Shown here one piece after another: positions 23,507 through 35,607 of a stretch of DNA of 64,000 nucleotides. The stretch comes from Saturnia japonica. Taxonomy: Eukaryota > Arthropoda > Insecta > Lepidoptera > Saturniidae. A program made the position numbers and the translations under genes. The stretch covers positions 11,718,001 to 11,782,000 of the forward strand of contig CM065309.1 in NCBI GenBank assembly GCA_033032175.1, written 5' to 3'. The notes beneath the pieces were generated by a model, which worked only from the letters and a program-made list of their open reading frames with translations, had not been told where the DNA came from and searched no databases. The first letter of the stretch is position 1, and the number at the start of each line of letters is the position of its first letter.

Positions 23507-24012
23507 TAATAAAATTGAAGTGACTGTTTGTAATGTCAGAATGACAGTTTTTTACTAAATGCATATGAAAGTATATATGATACCAAAAGCCCATTTTTTA
23601 ATTTTTTTCTTGTCTGTCTGTCTGTTTGTTCTGGGTAATCTCCGAAACGGTTGGACCGATTTTGACGGGACTTTCACTTATAGATAGCTGATGATATAGA
23701 GAGTAACTTAGGCTACTTTTATTTTAGAAAAAGAATTAGGGTTCCGCACAAATTAAAAAAACTGGTTATGATGAATCAATTCGGGTGCTTAAATGGCTCA
23801 TGGAGAGTAAACCATAAGAGATATAGCAAATTAATGTACTACATAATCATAGGCAATAAAAAGACCTACAAAAAAGTCCGGGAGAGTGTACATCTATCTT
23901 CTAAGAAACACCCACAATAATCATTTTTGTCTTTAAAATATCCGGGAGTGGGGCATTAAGATTCGCGTGGGCATTCTGTAGTCCACGTGAGCAAAGCTAC
24001 GGGCACAGCTAG
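23507..24012 (+). mobile_element. Family B Helitron, best copy
   Basis: It begins with AATAAAATTGAAGTGACTG and TTTGTAATGTCA and passes through CTGTCTGTTTGTTC, CTCCGAAACGGTTGGACCGA, GGGTTCCGCAC and AAACCATAAGAGATATAGC. It ends TCCACGTGAGCAAAGCTACG then GGGCACAGCTAG, followed by T. A 3' CTAG with T next to it, preceded by a small hairpin, is the Helitron 3' signature (insertion between A and T). The 5' TC is not obvious. The same order recurs at 42428-42733 and 51298-51822 (plus), and in pieces at 3155 and 54578 (minus). Length about 0.5 kb with no helicase gene. Confidence 0.75.
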
Positions 24013-24535
24013 TTTTAGATAAATCTCTATTTTATTTCGTACTAGCTAAACCTGGCTGTGCTTCGCTGTGACTTAGTCCGATATTAATTATTATGGAAGT
24101 AAAGAAAAGTATTCTATTGACACAGATTCACCGAAAAAATACATCATTCATCAATCATCAATTCTATGTTTGTGTTAAAATCAAAAGTATTTTATTTATG
24201 AATTTTTTTTTGTGAGAATAGAGTAATATGTGTATTAAAATGTGATATGTATAATTATTTGTCAGTTATAATTTTTTCTATTCAAACGAAACTGGGGTAA
24301 AAAATAAATAAAAATGCTCTTAAAGAAATGCAACATTATGCAAAAATTTCAAGTCAATCCATCGACTACTTTTCGAGTTGTGCAGATACAAACATACGGA
24401 AGTTTATTTATATGTATATAGGTATAATTTGTTTACAAATTTTCTTTCCAAAAATAGTTATAGCAAGTGCAAGTATATAAATATCATAGTATGTTTATCT
24501 CGCTTACTTTTTTATACAATTATGTTTGAGCGAAT
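24013..24535. other. Gene-free AT-rich spacer
   Basis: Contains TTAAAATCAAAAGT-rich DNA and no recognised element. The 24378-24782 open frame starts here by chance and becomes meaningful only from about 24540, where the LINE begins. Confidence 0.45.
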
Positions 24536-24539
24536 AGTA

Positions 24540-24921
24540 AAGCTCAAGGTCGCTCAGCGAGCTATGGAGAGGGCTATGCTTGGTGTTTCTCTACGAAATC
24601 GAATCAGAAATGAGGAGATCCGTAGACAAACTAAGGTAACCAACATAGCCAAAAGGATTAGCAAGTTGAAGTGGCAGTGGGCGGGGCACATAGTTCGGAG
24701 AACTGACGGCCGTTGGGGCAGAAAGGTTCTCGAGTGGAGACCACGCACCGGAAAGCGCAGCGTAGGACGGCCCCCTCACTAGATGGAAAGACGACATAAT
24801 AAAGGTCGCTGGGAGCCGTTGGGTGCAGGCCGCACAAGATCGGTCGCTCTGGAGATCTATGGGGGAGGCCTATGTTCAGCAGTGGACGTCCTGCGGCTGA
24901 AATGATGATGATGATGATGAA
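24540..24921 (+). pseudogene. RTE-like LINE C-terminus with (ATG)n tail
   Basis: From about 24540 the frame reads KLKVAQRAMERAMLGVSL, then RISKLKWQWAGHIVRRTDGR and KRSVGRPP. The homology then moves to another frame at a C/T run (24771-24776) and continues with RWKDDIIKVAG, AAQDRSLW and GEAYVQQWTSCG, ending at TGA 24898-24900. A single inserted base explains the shift. The element ends in (ATG)n at 24902-24921, the tail type of RTE-like LINEs. This is the region after the reverse transcriptase of an endonuclease/reverse-transcriptase polyprotein. Everything upstream is missing (5' truncation), so it is inactive. Confidence 0.8.
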
Positions 24922-25965
24922 TAGTAACGTAAATTATTCAATCTATATTATGTCCAGAAAACCACTCCTGTATCTATACTACGATCAAGCTCTTCAAATT
25001 TGAATTAACAAATTTATTCCAGTCTAGCCTAGTGAAAACATTGAAGTTATTGTATGTCTAAGGATATTGTTTTTATTCTAGTTTGTTCCTTATAACGCCC
25101 AACACACAGCAAGTTCGTTATTAAACTTTAAATCCTAATTAATTTTAACTGCACCATCTGTATCAAATTCGAACATAACTAATGCTATCATGACTTAAAA
25201 TCTAAAAGAAACACAATAAATTTATCACTTAGAGTAACTCGTGACTCGAGTACAATAACTCTGTATGAATAAAATATTATTAATTATGGTTTTCTAATTT
25301 CCTCATTATATAATTTATGTATTTTTAATATAAGTTAAACAATCCGTATGTGTAAAAGTATTTGTACAATACTACGCGAAAAGCGTAATGGAACTGTCGA
25401 CAGGATGGATTTAACGATAAATCGTCTGCCACCTCTGGATGTCGTAATCACAATAAATTCAGGGCATTGAAACTCAAGTCCTAAAACAAAAAACCTTATA
25501 ATAAATATATTGCTTAAAAGTTTATATAAATAAAAAATACAACCTGGTTTAAAATAATATTTGAAACCATATTATTTTTATTTGGATTTGTTAAATACGT
25601 CAAATTGGAATTATCACATGATCGACGCTAAAGGAAAAGTAATTTTATACCTTGTACCTGTATTTTCAAATATTACAAAGTCATACTAGAAACACATTGC
25701 CAGCAATAGGTAATTCAAGAAGTCGTGGTGGTAATAGTAAAACCAGTGGAATGTGGTTCTGATGTCGCCCAGTTTCTATTTATTTATAACACGATCGGCT
25801 CATGGTGTAAGTAAATATCGTAAGGACACGTAAAACCTCAAGTAAAGTTCGCGAAGTATGTTTACTTAGCGGGAAAACAGGACCTGTTGTCGATTTTGAT
25901 AAATTGGTCGGTTTAGTGATTAAACTTGTGCTGTACCTTGAAAAGATATTTGCACTTTTTTTATT
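24922..25965. other. Gene-free stretch, unrecognised
   Basis: AT-rich, no frame or repeat partner found. A less AT-rich patch at about 25700-25930 remains unidentified. Confidence 0.5.
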
Positions 25966-25967
25966 TT

Positions 25968-26290
25968 AGTAGCTCGGCAAATTGACGTACTGTCCCTGAT
26001 GGTAACCACAGTAAAGTCCAAACACAACGGTGACCACCGATAGATTGAAACTCATCGGCAGTCGTCGCTATCATACAGGCCCGTATAAATATATCTTCAC
26101 TTCACGCTTGAAGGTCCCAATGTCGTAAAAGGAGGGACATTGGCCGGGAGATAGCTCCACGGTTTGAGAAAGATAAGACATTGAGCACTTTTTAATTCGT
26201 GCCGAGATGGAGGTTACCGTAAAACTGTGACTTAAGACCAGCGCGTGTAGTTCTGTTGTGGAAAGAAGAAGAGGAAATTAGGGAGGCAAA
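25968..26290 (+). repeat. Degenerate lepidopteran repeat, long copy
   Basis: Words GATGGTAACCACAGTAAAGTCC, CAACGGTGACCACCGATAGA, TCATCGGCAGTCGTCGCTAT, then CTTGAAGGTCCCAATGTCGT and CCACGGTTTGAGAAAG resemble a dispersed repeat that I recall from many lepidopteran genomes. Its class is not certain to me. No open frame is left. Confidence 0.45.
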
Positions 26291-26309
26291 GTAATGTAAC
26301 AATCGTTGA

Positions 26310-26415
26310 TGTTATTACAGTATAATCCAAAAACAGTGAAGACCACCAAGAGAACAACAATCCATCGCCAGTTGCCATTGTCATATCAGTCTGGGAGAAA
26401 CTCGATAGGCACCGA
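26310..26415 (+). repeat. Second partial copy of the same repeat
   Basis: AGTATAATCCAAAAACAGTG, AAGACCACC and CATCGCCAGTTGCCATTGTC parallel 25990-26080 in the same orientation about 330 bp upstream. Either a tandem duplication or two insertions. Confidence 0.5.
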
Positions 26416-27776
26416 CTAACTGATCCCGAAACGCGATGCGTATAAGCGTGTCACAACATGTTTTTCATGCAAGTTACTGCTATATCTAGACGAGGAAAAT
26501 TAAAGTATGTAAAGCAACCAGACAAATTTATAATGAAAATTTTCTTAAATTTACGTCATAAGCTTAAAGAGTTATAGGTACATTACAAAATCTACACATT
26601 GCGAAGATAGTAAGGTTGTAATTTTATTAATCCAAGTTTAAATCAACTTTCTTGATTATTCAGCAAATCAATATATACCACCGTGACATTATTCTCTGAC
26701 CCGGTTCTGAATTGAATAATCCTTACATAAGGCTGTCCAGTCCAATCGCGCTAAGTGACTGTTAGCGTGCACTCGCAAACCTACCGATAAAGTCACGAAC
26801 ATACGACACGTATAATGTTTGACATATATAAACAACTAGCAACCGCCCGCGCGGCGGCGTTCGTAGGACTTATCAAATATAAAAGCTAAAGCAATGAAGA
26901 AGAAAAATCAGTAGCACGAAAACGAAATAGATACGAATCCATCTAATGAATCCAATATAAAACTACATCATCTACATTATTAATAAATCTGTAAACATCT
27001 GTATACCAACATAAATATCAACTGATCCACTAATAAGAAGTTTAGAACTATATCTAGTACGTTTTAGATTTACCTGAAACCTATTTTGTTTATTTTAATA
27101 ACCCAATATTTATGTGCACAAATGAGACTGTAACGCAAAATAATTTGCTAATTAACCAGATTTTCATTACATAGATACCTGCCGTATTTAAAGTTGAAAT
27201 GCAATGGCACCGTTGAGGACTCCTATTCGATAATCATAGGTAAAGTCAAAATTGATTCAGTTTTAAGTAGTTTAAATACTAACCCATAAATGTGTTTTAA
27301 ATAAAAAAATAAAAAATCAATATATTAAATGTAGTTTAGTCAATCTGAGCAACATTCATAGTTACTGTTCATAGGTACAGTAAAATAAACAATGCTGAGT
27401 ATTCTATGATGCTTTCACGATCATGTAGAAAGACAGTAGATATATAGCTATCATTAATATAAATGTTTTTTCTAACTTTCTACCCCTTATTAAACATATT
27501 ACGCGCATGAACTATGGTGATATTTGGTGTAGTTAAAGTTTATATGGAGAATGAGTGCAGAAAGCTAAAATTTATGTATTTTTAGAAGTCTGAAATCTCC
27601 GGGAACGAATATAATATTCACGGGCGACTAAACAATGTGAACGGTCGATCCAGCAAGATTGTCTCTCTCTTCGGATTCCGATGTAGTAGGTTGCACCAAG
27701 CAACACTAGGGCGCAAGAGGTCTTCACGTTACGACAGTTCAAGCGACACTATACCAACGTGCATTTTTTTTATAAC
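26416..27776. other. Gene-free stretch, possible Helitron 3' end
   Basis: At 26836-26870 the minus strand reads GCGCGGGCGGTTGCTAG, i.e. a GC hairpin and a CTAG terminus followed by T, suggestive of a Helitron 3' end. The body to its right is not recognisable. The rest is AT-rich with nothing seen. Confidence 0.35.
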
Positions 27777-28078
27777 TCACTATACTGTTAGCCTTGGAGG
27801 CCCTATCCAAAAACAGAGCTGCTGATGGCTTTTACAGCTTCACCGAACTTGAGGGCGAACGCTTAGGGCACTCAGCCGCGACAGTTTTAGACAACTCGCG
27901 CACAAGGGTACCAAAGTAGCCGGACCTCGGCTTGGGCGGTTGTCGCGATTGCAAATAAGTCGCGATCTGACTAATTCCCTATCTGTAAATTCGAACTAAA
28001 CTAACATATACATATATACATGTTCCTTCCTTCCTCAGGAGCAAGGAACATGTGTATATGTATTTAGTAATCTGAAAT
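27777..28078 (+). repeat. Family G repeat, copy with palindromic end
   Basis: Order of words: CACTATACTGTTAGCCTTGG, GGCTTTTACAGCTTCACCGA, CACTCAGCCGCGACAG, GGACCTCGGCTTGGGCGGTT, AAGTCGCGATC, then an inverted repeat at about 28001-28062 (ATACATGTTCCTT / AAGGAACATGTGTAT) and TTTAGTAATCTG. The same order occurs at 45835-46125. Partial copies lie at 6572-6650 and 45480-45592. At 45.6 kb it follows a Helitron 5' end directly, so it may be Helitron interior. Non-coding. Confidence 0.65.
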
Positions 28079-28192
28079 ATGGTCTAAACTAACTATAGTA
28101 AAAAAATAACAAAAAAAGTTTCCTTATAAAACCTATGTACCTGTGAGGTGTGCACGTATGTATATATGTGTGTAATGTTTATATTAGGGTAG

Positions 28193-28450
28193 CTGAGTGT
28201 TGCACGTATAGTGTCACTGGTATCGCGCGGGGCGGCTGCCTAACTCAAGGGTTTCACACCGAGGAACGGACCTAGGCTTGAGTTGTCGTTAGAGAGGATG
28301 CACGTGGCGGGTGTGCGGGAGCGAAGTTGACCGCCCGTCCTCTGCGGATAGAAAGGTGGTAACGCGGGCGTGGGCGTCGGCACGCTCTAATATCAGCGTG
28401 CATATGCGCTGTGCCTTATATGCCCTTTCACTCGGTCCGAGCAGTAGGGT
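28193..28450 (+). other. GC-rich block, unidentified
   Basis: Strongly GC-richer than its surroundings (GGTATCGCGCGGGGCGGCTG, GCGGGCGTGGGCGTCGGCAC). The words CGGACCTAGGCTTGAGTTGT echo the CCTCGGCTTGGG word of family G. An 80-codon plus frame (28311-28553) spans it but shows no motif and ends in AT-rich low-complexity sequence, so I do not call it a gene. Confidence 0.35.
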
Positions 28451-29730
28451 AGTTGTGAATATCCAACAGTATAATATTTCTTATAAATACATAAAACAAA
28501 ATAGAATAATACATGCATCATTTATACTCCTACTGCTAATGTCAAACACATAATATTCTGTGGTAAAACAGACGCACAGAGCAGAGATTGTCGCTAATGA
28601 ATTTAAAATGTTACAAATAAATAATTACTGACAGATTCATTGAATAAGTTTAGAGCTTTACATTTTGTGTTATATATTCTTTGATAAAAAAAAGCCACAA
28701 TGGCTTTCAAACTTAATTTTTTTATTAATTACGATCGATTTTAGACCACCCATTGACCACTAGTTTATATTAATAAGTTTAAAAAATGTTGAATTAATGG
28801 AAAATTCAAGGCCGTGTCGTGTTATTATAATACAGGAAAACATCCTACAAAAGTAGGTTATGTAATGCAAAAACTCATGAATCTTACAATAAACTAAATT
28901 GTTCCTAATTGATCAGTTTGTTTACGCGTCGATCAACGTACGGGGTGGTTCGTATATACGCACAAGTAACTGTAAAGATTGTACATCCTGAAATAAACGT
29001 GACTAGAGACGGTTTTAGGAAAGGCGACATACAAAACCGATAATGTGAGTGCAGCCACATAAATAAACAGTAGCGATATTAATTATGGATATTTTTTACA
29101 CTTAAACCCGATTACTACGCTTCATTAATGAAACGAAATTAATTCTGGTGTGGAACGCGGTGACTCAGGCATTCTTCAAAGGTTTTAAACAGAAATGACT
29201 TCATTTATAACTTTAACACAGTTTGTTTAAATTATTACTAGGGTAAAAGGATCATTTGTTTTGAATATTTTATTGTTCTCAATTCGCGATATCAATTAAT
29301 TACGAAAATGAAAACCTAACGCAGATTGTTTTCAAAGTAATTAAACACTGGCTTCTTTATTCGTTATTCACGTGGCTGTTAGTAACGTATACCAATGTCA
29401 TTTGAAAAGAAAAACATCTTTTGTTATGTTTTTGTATGTAAATACTTATTTCAATGACCTTCCATAGACTTGAAATAGTTGGCATCCAGCTGCTACCGCA
29501 TTTGCATTCACACAAGTGTGTCCATTCGTTTAATATTAATTCACAAAAAATCGTATGTTTATATGAATGAAAAATAATATATTCTTATACAATATATTAC
29601 TCGTGCTGTGAAGATGAATCATCATCAATAAACGAACAATTTTATTTCAAAAATATTTCCAATTTCAGAAGCCGACACACAGATTACATTTCTTCGATGA
29701 CACTGTTTTTATATTCTGGCAAATTATCGA
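28451..29730. other. Gene-free AT-rich stretch
   Basis: Nothing recognised. Confidence 0.5.
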
Positions 29731-29734
29731 TACA

Positions 29735-29832
29735 CTAGCTGTGCCCTACGGTTTCACCCGTATTAATTTTGTAGTTCCAGAGATTAGCTTGTTTAAGCAA
29801 ACAAAAAAAAACTCTTCCGCTTTAGTATGTAT
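29735..29832 (-). mobile_element. 98 bp mini-Helitron (family A ends only)
   Basis: The minus-strand 3' terminus is complete: CCGTAGGGCACAGCTAG ends at 29735, with T next to it on the minus strand. The 5' portion appears about 60 bp away as ACTAAAGCGGAAGAGTTT followed by TTGTTTGCTTAAACAAGC. The interior between the two termini is almost absent. It is an internally deleted derivative that keeps little beyond the sequences thought to be recognised by the Helitron machinery. Confidence 0.6.
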
Positions 29833-29930
29833 AGATTGTCATGAAATCGTACAATGTTTCCTCCAACAGACATTCTTTATCATAAACCCGCTAGTATGAA
29901 ATACTTATTATGAGCACTATCCATATTAAG

Positions 29931-30187
29931 TGCCTCATTAGCCTAGAGTTCGTAAGCGCGACTGCTATGCTCGAGGTCCTGGGTTCGATTCCCAGGTCGA
30001 GCAAAGTGTTATTGGACTTTTCTGTGAAATTCTCAGTAGCAGCTCGGAATATCATTGTGTGCCCAATTAATGGGAATCGGGTGGTCCCATATTACATGAG
30101 ATCTAAAACATACCCGGCGAACTGTGGGCACAATAGTACGCCTTTGCCTAACCCTTCGTAGAAACAGGCGTGATAGTATGTTATATT
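29931..30187 (+). mobile_element. tRNA-derived SINE, copy 4
   Basis: The best head of the five: GCCTCATTAGCCTAGAG, then GTAAGCGCGACTGCTATGCT, CGAGGTCC, and an intact B box in GGGTTCGATTCCCAGGTCGA. The body carries TGTGAAATTCTCAGTAGCAG and TATTACATGAGATCTAAAAC, and the end is ACAGGCGTGATAGTATGTTA. The 83-codon frame across it is incidental. Confidence 0.88.
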
Positions 30188-31285
30188 TTTATAAATAACG
30201 ATTGCGATCGTTTTTAAATTCTTTACATTCCATTTCATTTTAATCAAAACTAAATTTAATTACTAACTAAATTTAATAAAATTTTAATTATATCATGCAC
30301 TTTTTGTGTATAATTTTTTTACGTAAAATATCTCACGAGCGAGCATTGTTTGATCAATCCAGGTCTTCTAGTCGGCCAAGGTTGACTAATATACCTAGAG
30401 AATCTGGCAGCGTGATTGTTTTCTTAAATACCAACCTAGCGACTTATTTGTTTAGAATCTATATAGATTGTGTCACTATCAGATAAGAAAAACATACAGA
30501 GTCTATTCAGAATTCTTTTGTCGCACTATAGCAAATATACATAAGGTACGTCACTTTGAACATATTACAATTTTGCAAACTAACTTTAGATAAAATCATG
30601 TCCACTGTTATTTGGTACTGATGATCATGAAATAATAATAGTCCGGCTGGAATATAGCCAGATATCGTCAGATACACTACCTGTATTTATTTCGGGAAAA
30701 ACAAGTGTGGAAATTCCCAAATCATACCGCTCTTTACAAGGTCTTATACTGGCACCATGGAATTTTATATATCATTTATATTTATGTATATTCAGGATAA
30801 TTTATATAGTTGACTGAATACAAATACATATAAGGTTTTTATACATATACAATTAATATACAAAAGCAAACATTATTAAAGAAGATTTTTACAATGATTT
30901 TTTTTTTCTTATTTAAACGGATTATTTTGTAAAAAAAGGAAGCTAATGTTTTTAGTTAATATGAGTTTTAAATAATGGTATTTATCCGTTTCCCGTATGA
31001 TGGTCTTCAAAATTTATTTTGTTTTATCAAATACATTGCAAATTATTGAAGTCATTGGAAGGAATGTAATTTTAATGAACAATGACACACGTGTAGGGTT
31101 GTGTACAGGTTGCAATTGATAGAGGTTTGCCATTGTGCGCGCATCATGCAAAAAGTACTTGATAGATTTTGATAATTTCTTTATTTATTCCTTAATTACT
31201 CATTCCTTAACTAAAAAAAATATTTCACGATATCTTCATTTAATAAAAAGTATTGAGAAACTAGGTTTTTATAAGTACTACGCGT
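30188..31285. other. Gene-free AT-rich stretch
   Basis: A short tandem repeat of ACTAAATTTAATTA type at about 30248-30290 and a T run near 30896-30908. Nothing else seen. Confidence 0.5.
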
Positions 31286-31289
31286 TCTG

Positions 31290-31359
31290 CGATATATTTT
31301 ATTGCTGTGGTGTTAATAAAATAACACCGCAGATGAAGTCGCGGGTGGGTATCAGCTAG
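31290..31359 (+). mobile_element. Helitron 3' end
   Basis: GATGAAGTCGCGGGTGGGTATCAGCTAG ends at 31359 with T next. The hairpin-plus-CTAG layout is that of lepidopteran Helitrons. The body to the left is not recognisable beyond about 70 bp. Confidence 0.5.
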
Positions 31360-33480
31360 TATTATGAATTTATATTATACTGTTAAAAATATTACTAAGT
31401 TTTTCGCACTTCTACGTGGTATAGCGTAGAGATGTAGGCATTAAAAATGTCTAACAGTTGTAACCTTGACCTTTATATTGAACTAAAAATCCAGATAGGT
31501 ACCTGGCACTTGATAAAGAGCAGCTGTTGGCGTGCAGCCAAAACTTTCTAAAAACGGGTTAGCTGCAATGCTTCAATTAAGATCAACCGACATGTAATTC
31601 CATAAACACTTGCAATAAAAAGTTTAAAAAAAGGAATGTTTGTCATACTTCAGATATTAAAATAAAAAGTATTTTTTTTTAGATTTTATATCTCTTCAGA
31701 AAGAATAATTGCAGGTTGTGCGAAGTCGGTATCTACATATGCGACAATGAATAATTACATTTTGCACTTAAGATTTAAGACAACGTCACATCCACCGTAA
31801 AACAAATTTATTCCAATTAAACGGTTATTACGGACAATAACATCCTTCATTTAATCTCAATGTGATACGGTGTAATGTTTGTTTGTTAAAAATTTGTTTT
31901 AAATTCAGAAATTAGACAAATTTCTATGCATTAAAATATTCCAGCGAACAATGATAGGTGTCTAGCTTTCGCGTTGTATTTGTAAAGACTAAACACACAA
32001 GAGAAACTTGTAAGTCGCAATTTCGAACTACGCTGTGACCAGCTTAATGTAGAATTAGTTATCTTGTTTAATTTAAAGTTTTTCATTTAGAACCTCTATG
32101 TCACTGACAAACTCAGGTAATTGTGATTAAAACGAAGTGTACAGGTAATTTCGCGCATTTCTTGAGACAAAGCACCAGTGAATTATCTGCGTATTACTAG
32201 ATACATAGGATCATGTATAAACTTCGTACGCATTAATAATACAATATTAAACTTAATAAAAAACACACTTGACTAAAAACTTCTTTTTTTTCTATTTTTG
32301 ATTTTCATTTGCTTCCCAGACGTCGTACGTAAATATTATATAGCCTATGTCAATGCCACAACTAAGACGAATCTAACGTCACTTTGTATGCTATAATCCA
32401 TGAAACTGTTTAGGCTACAGAGCATGCCAAAGAAATATAATATACATACATAAATACGCTTCAAAAACATAAGCCTCCTTTTTCAGAGTCGGATAATAAA
32501 ATATAGCCTCAAGCACTCCGCCATAAAATTATTGAAATAATAATAATATAATGTTATAAAATTAGTTTCAAATTAATGAAATAATTAACAAATTCACAAA
32601 CTTTACCTCCTTATAATATTAGTATACTCTCTCTACTTCTAGTTGTATGTTATAGACTAGGTAGGACAAATGAAGGAGAAATGAATAAGAACGAAGTACA
32701 TTATCGCATTACTAGCATAAGAAAACAGCTTGCAATTTTTCATTTTACAGGTGTACTACTAAGAGATCGAAGCTTGTACCTAAGACCTTGCACCGATAAT
32801 ATTTATCAGTTGAATTACCTGTAAATATATAATTAAACGCCACAGCTTTTGGTCCCCAATCCTGTTTATCAGAAATATACTCCTCGTATTGAATTTGATT
32901 TTAACACCTTTTTACCAGTCTTTTTTGTATCCCACTTTTTGATAAAGGATACTTCTATCTTTTAAGAGAGACTGTAATTAACCATACTGGTCTACTAGAT
33001 GTTACTTTTTGTCAGGAATAACAGAGACCCACTTGCCACAAAGCAAAGACTTAGCTGGTCCTCGGAGTATCGTATACAAGACCTGGCTACAAATTCATAG
33101 TTATTTATAATGGATTAAGTTTGATTTATGGTAAAATATTCACGGAAGTATTAGTATACCTTGCATTCTGTCACAAAAGACTTGAGAAATTAAATCATTC
33201 TTGCTATAGAACTTATAAAGTTAGACCGTGCGCATAAATAAACCAACAAACATTTACCTATATAATAATAGAGACGCTTTGCTCTCGAACCATTGTAATG
33301 CGATAATGCATTTCATTTAACTACGAACAATAAAATGAGACTACACTACTGAGAGACGTGTTACGCAAATTAATTATCCCGACATTTTATTAAGTAGGTG
33401 AACAGATTTCTTTACAACTTCTAAGATAAGATTTCAAACAATAAAGGAGTTTTCCAACTTATATATCAGAAACTAACATT
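31360..33480. other. Gene-free AT-rich stretch
   Basis: No frame, repeat partner or RNA gene recognised. Confidence 0.5.
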
Positions 33481-33484
33481 ATAA

Positions 33485-33700
33485 TTTTTTTTACAACAAA
33501 GGTGGCAAACACGCGTACTTCCTGTTTGATGGTAAGCGGCTACCGTAGCCTATGTACGCTGATAATACGATAGGGGCTAGCGCGTTGCCGACCATGAACC
33601 CCACTACCCCAGAGAGCTCTAGAAGCACTACATACTACAGGAACACAACACTAGGTTATTTGGCTTCGATCTTCTGTAGTACTGCCCCGAGTAGAGAGAA
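33485..33700 (-). repeat. LINE 3' end repeat (TTGCCACC/poly-A type), minus
   Basis: On the minus strand it contains GGGGTAGTGGGGTTCAT, GGTCGGCAACGCGC, CATAGGCTACGGTAGCCGCT, TACCATCAAACAGGA and TTTGCCACCTTTGTTG, then an A run (T run at 33485-33492). It corresponds to the 3' part seen at 52612-52768 and to the upstream part at 40215-40435. The 94-codon plus frame here is antisense to it and not a gene. Confidence 0.6.
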
Positions 33701-33704
33701 ATCT

Positions 33705-35600
33705 TCAAAGAAATTTCTCTGTACCCTACCTTTCATTAATATATTCAATGTCAGGTATAATTTATTATCTTGGCATATTTTACATTCCACTATGGACTGC
33801 ACCAATTCTACTCACACTCAGAAGCCATTAATTTAAGCCTGTAGTAAATTTTAAAAAGCTTTGGTTAAAAGCTAAATATATCTTTGTTAAAAAAATTTAT
33901 AGACTGCATTTCTGTGAGTAATAATCATAATACAATGCAGCTCTACTCATAAAAGACGAAAAACGAGACGTTTCTACTTTTTAACTTTCTAAAAACGCTT
34001 CAATGTTTTAATCGTACCGCATTACGTTAATTTTAGACGCTCAAAACGAAAACAAAACATTTTAATACGAAATATGAATACAAATGAAATGTATGTAACT
34101 ATAGTATACTGGTTGTTTTAAAATACAGTCATGATACTTTTTTGTTGGTCTGTGATCCATGATTTTATTTATGTCTAAATAGTATAATTAGGATCATATT
34201 TTTGGCTTATTTTGTAAACGAAGATGTTGTTTTTTGAAAAGTGAGAATATCTTGCTGGAATTAATTAGCCTTAGACTTTTGCTTTACATTTGATATGGGT
34301 ATTTGTTACTGCATGTTATTGATATTTAAACTAATAATGGTTGTATAATTCATGTTCGAATTTGTCAACAAGAGTTTAAGTAATTTAATATTCATAATAT
34401 TCACATCACGTTTTGTTGTTGTACTTTTTGATCTGATGATTATTTTTTGCATTGTATTGTGTGCAATAATTATACAAGCATATTTGTATTATAACGCCTT
34501 CTGTCCTGTTAGAAGGCAAGACAGCTACGGGTAACAAATTACAATAATAAACGACAATTACTTGATGAATATCTCGAACACAAATTATATTGTTTATGTA
34601 GTTACCTATAATTTAACATAAAGGAATTTTGTCTGCTAAACAGTTTTACGGACTTAAACAGATACTAACCGAGTGAAAAACTTCTGGAAATAATTACAAT
34701 AATTTACTACTATAAGCCATACAATTATTATTCCTTGTAATAATTATGTATGTGTCCTTGTTGTTGGTTGGATTCCTACCATTAAATAGTATAACAATGT
34801 ATTATTTATTACCTTTTTATTGTATTCCGATTCAATTTTTACAATTTCACTAGGTGTTCACAACTTCAGTCAGCCTTTTCGTACAATTCGTAATGAATAC
34901 AAAATATCATTGATTAATGCTAGAATCATATATGTAGGTCCTCATTAATTTTTGTCCTCCTAAGATAATAGCTGAATATCATAAGTAAATAAACATCCAC
35001 ATAATATTATACGGTAATGTAACATATATTTTGGTTATTAAAGGGTTGTTTTATTAAATTTTAAACCTATAGGCATACAGGCATCAGGCAATAAACCATC
35101 AGTTGTAAATCATCAGGCAGCAGGTACGCGACAAACTAGAATGAGCTATAATTAGACCGCGACTCACATTGCTTTTATGCGCATGGTTGATGCAAATACT
35201 TGACCCATTTATTCTGACGAATATACATATTGTACACATCAACGTTTATGCACGGTCATAATATTTTTTATTATCTTCTAATGTCATTAAAGCGATACGT
35301 AATATGGCGTTACTTGCCAAGATTGTTTCTTTTATTTAAAATAAGTCGTTTGGAATCTCACATCTACGACTTTAAGCAAGCTTCAGATAATTTGTAAAAT
35401 ATTAATTATCCAATGTTAATTTTTGATTAAACATAAAACGTTCAAATCTACCGCACTTTTCAATTAGTAATCTGTAACTATTTTTACGGTTTGAGCAAAC
35501 ATATAATCTAATATTATTAATTATATATATTCGACGGTGGAAAGGTTAATTAAGTAACATTTAAAGTTTGTCATAATATGCACGTTAGAAACTTAGCTTT
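33705..35600. other. Gene-free AT-rich stretch
   Basis: Nothing recognised; one 60-codon frame at 34352-34534 is background. Confidence 0.5.
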
Positions 35601-35607
35601 TTCACCG

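Noticed and set aside
24378..24782. 134-codon open frame as a host gene
   Set aside because: Its N-terminal third is AT-rich chance sequence. The rest is the C-terminus of an RTE-like LINE that continues past the stop after a one-base shift.
30248..30290. Centromeric or telomeric satellite
   Set aside because: Only a few imperfect AT-rich units are present, and no TTAGG telomere repeats are seen.
33552..33836. 94-codon frame as a gene
   Set aside because: It lies antisense to a LINE 3' end and shows no domain.
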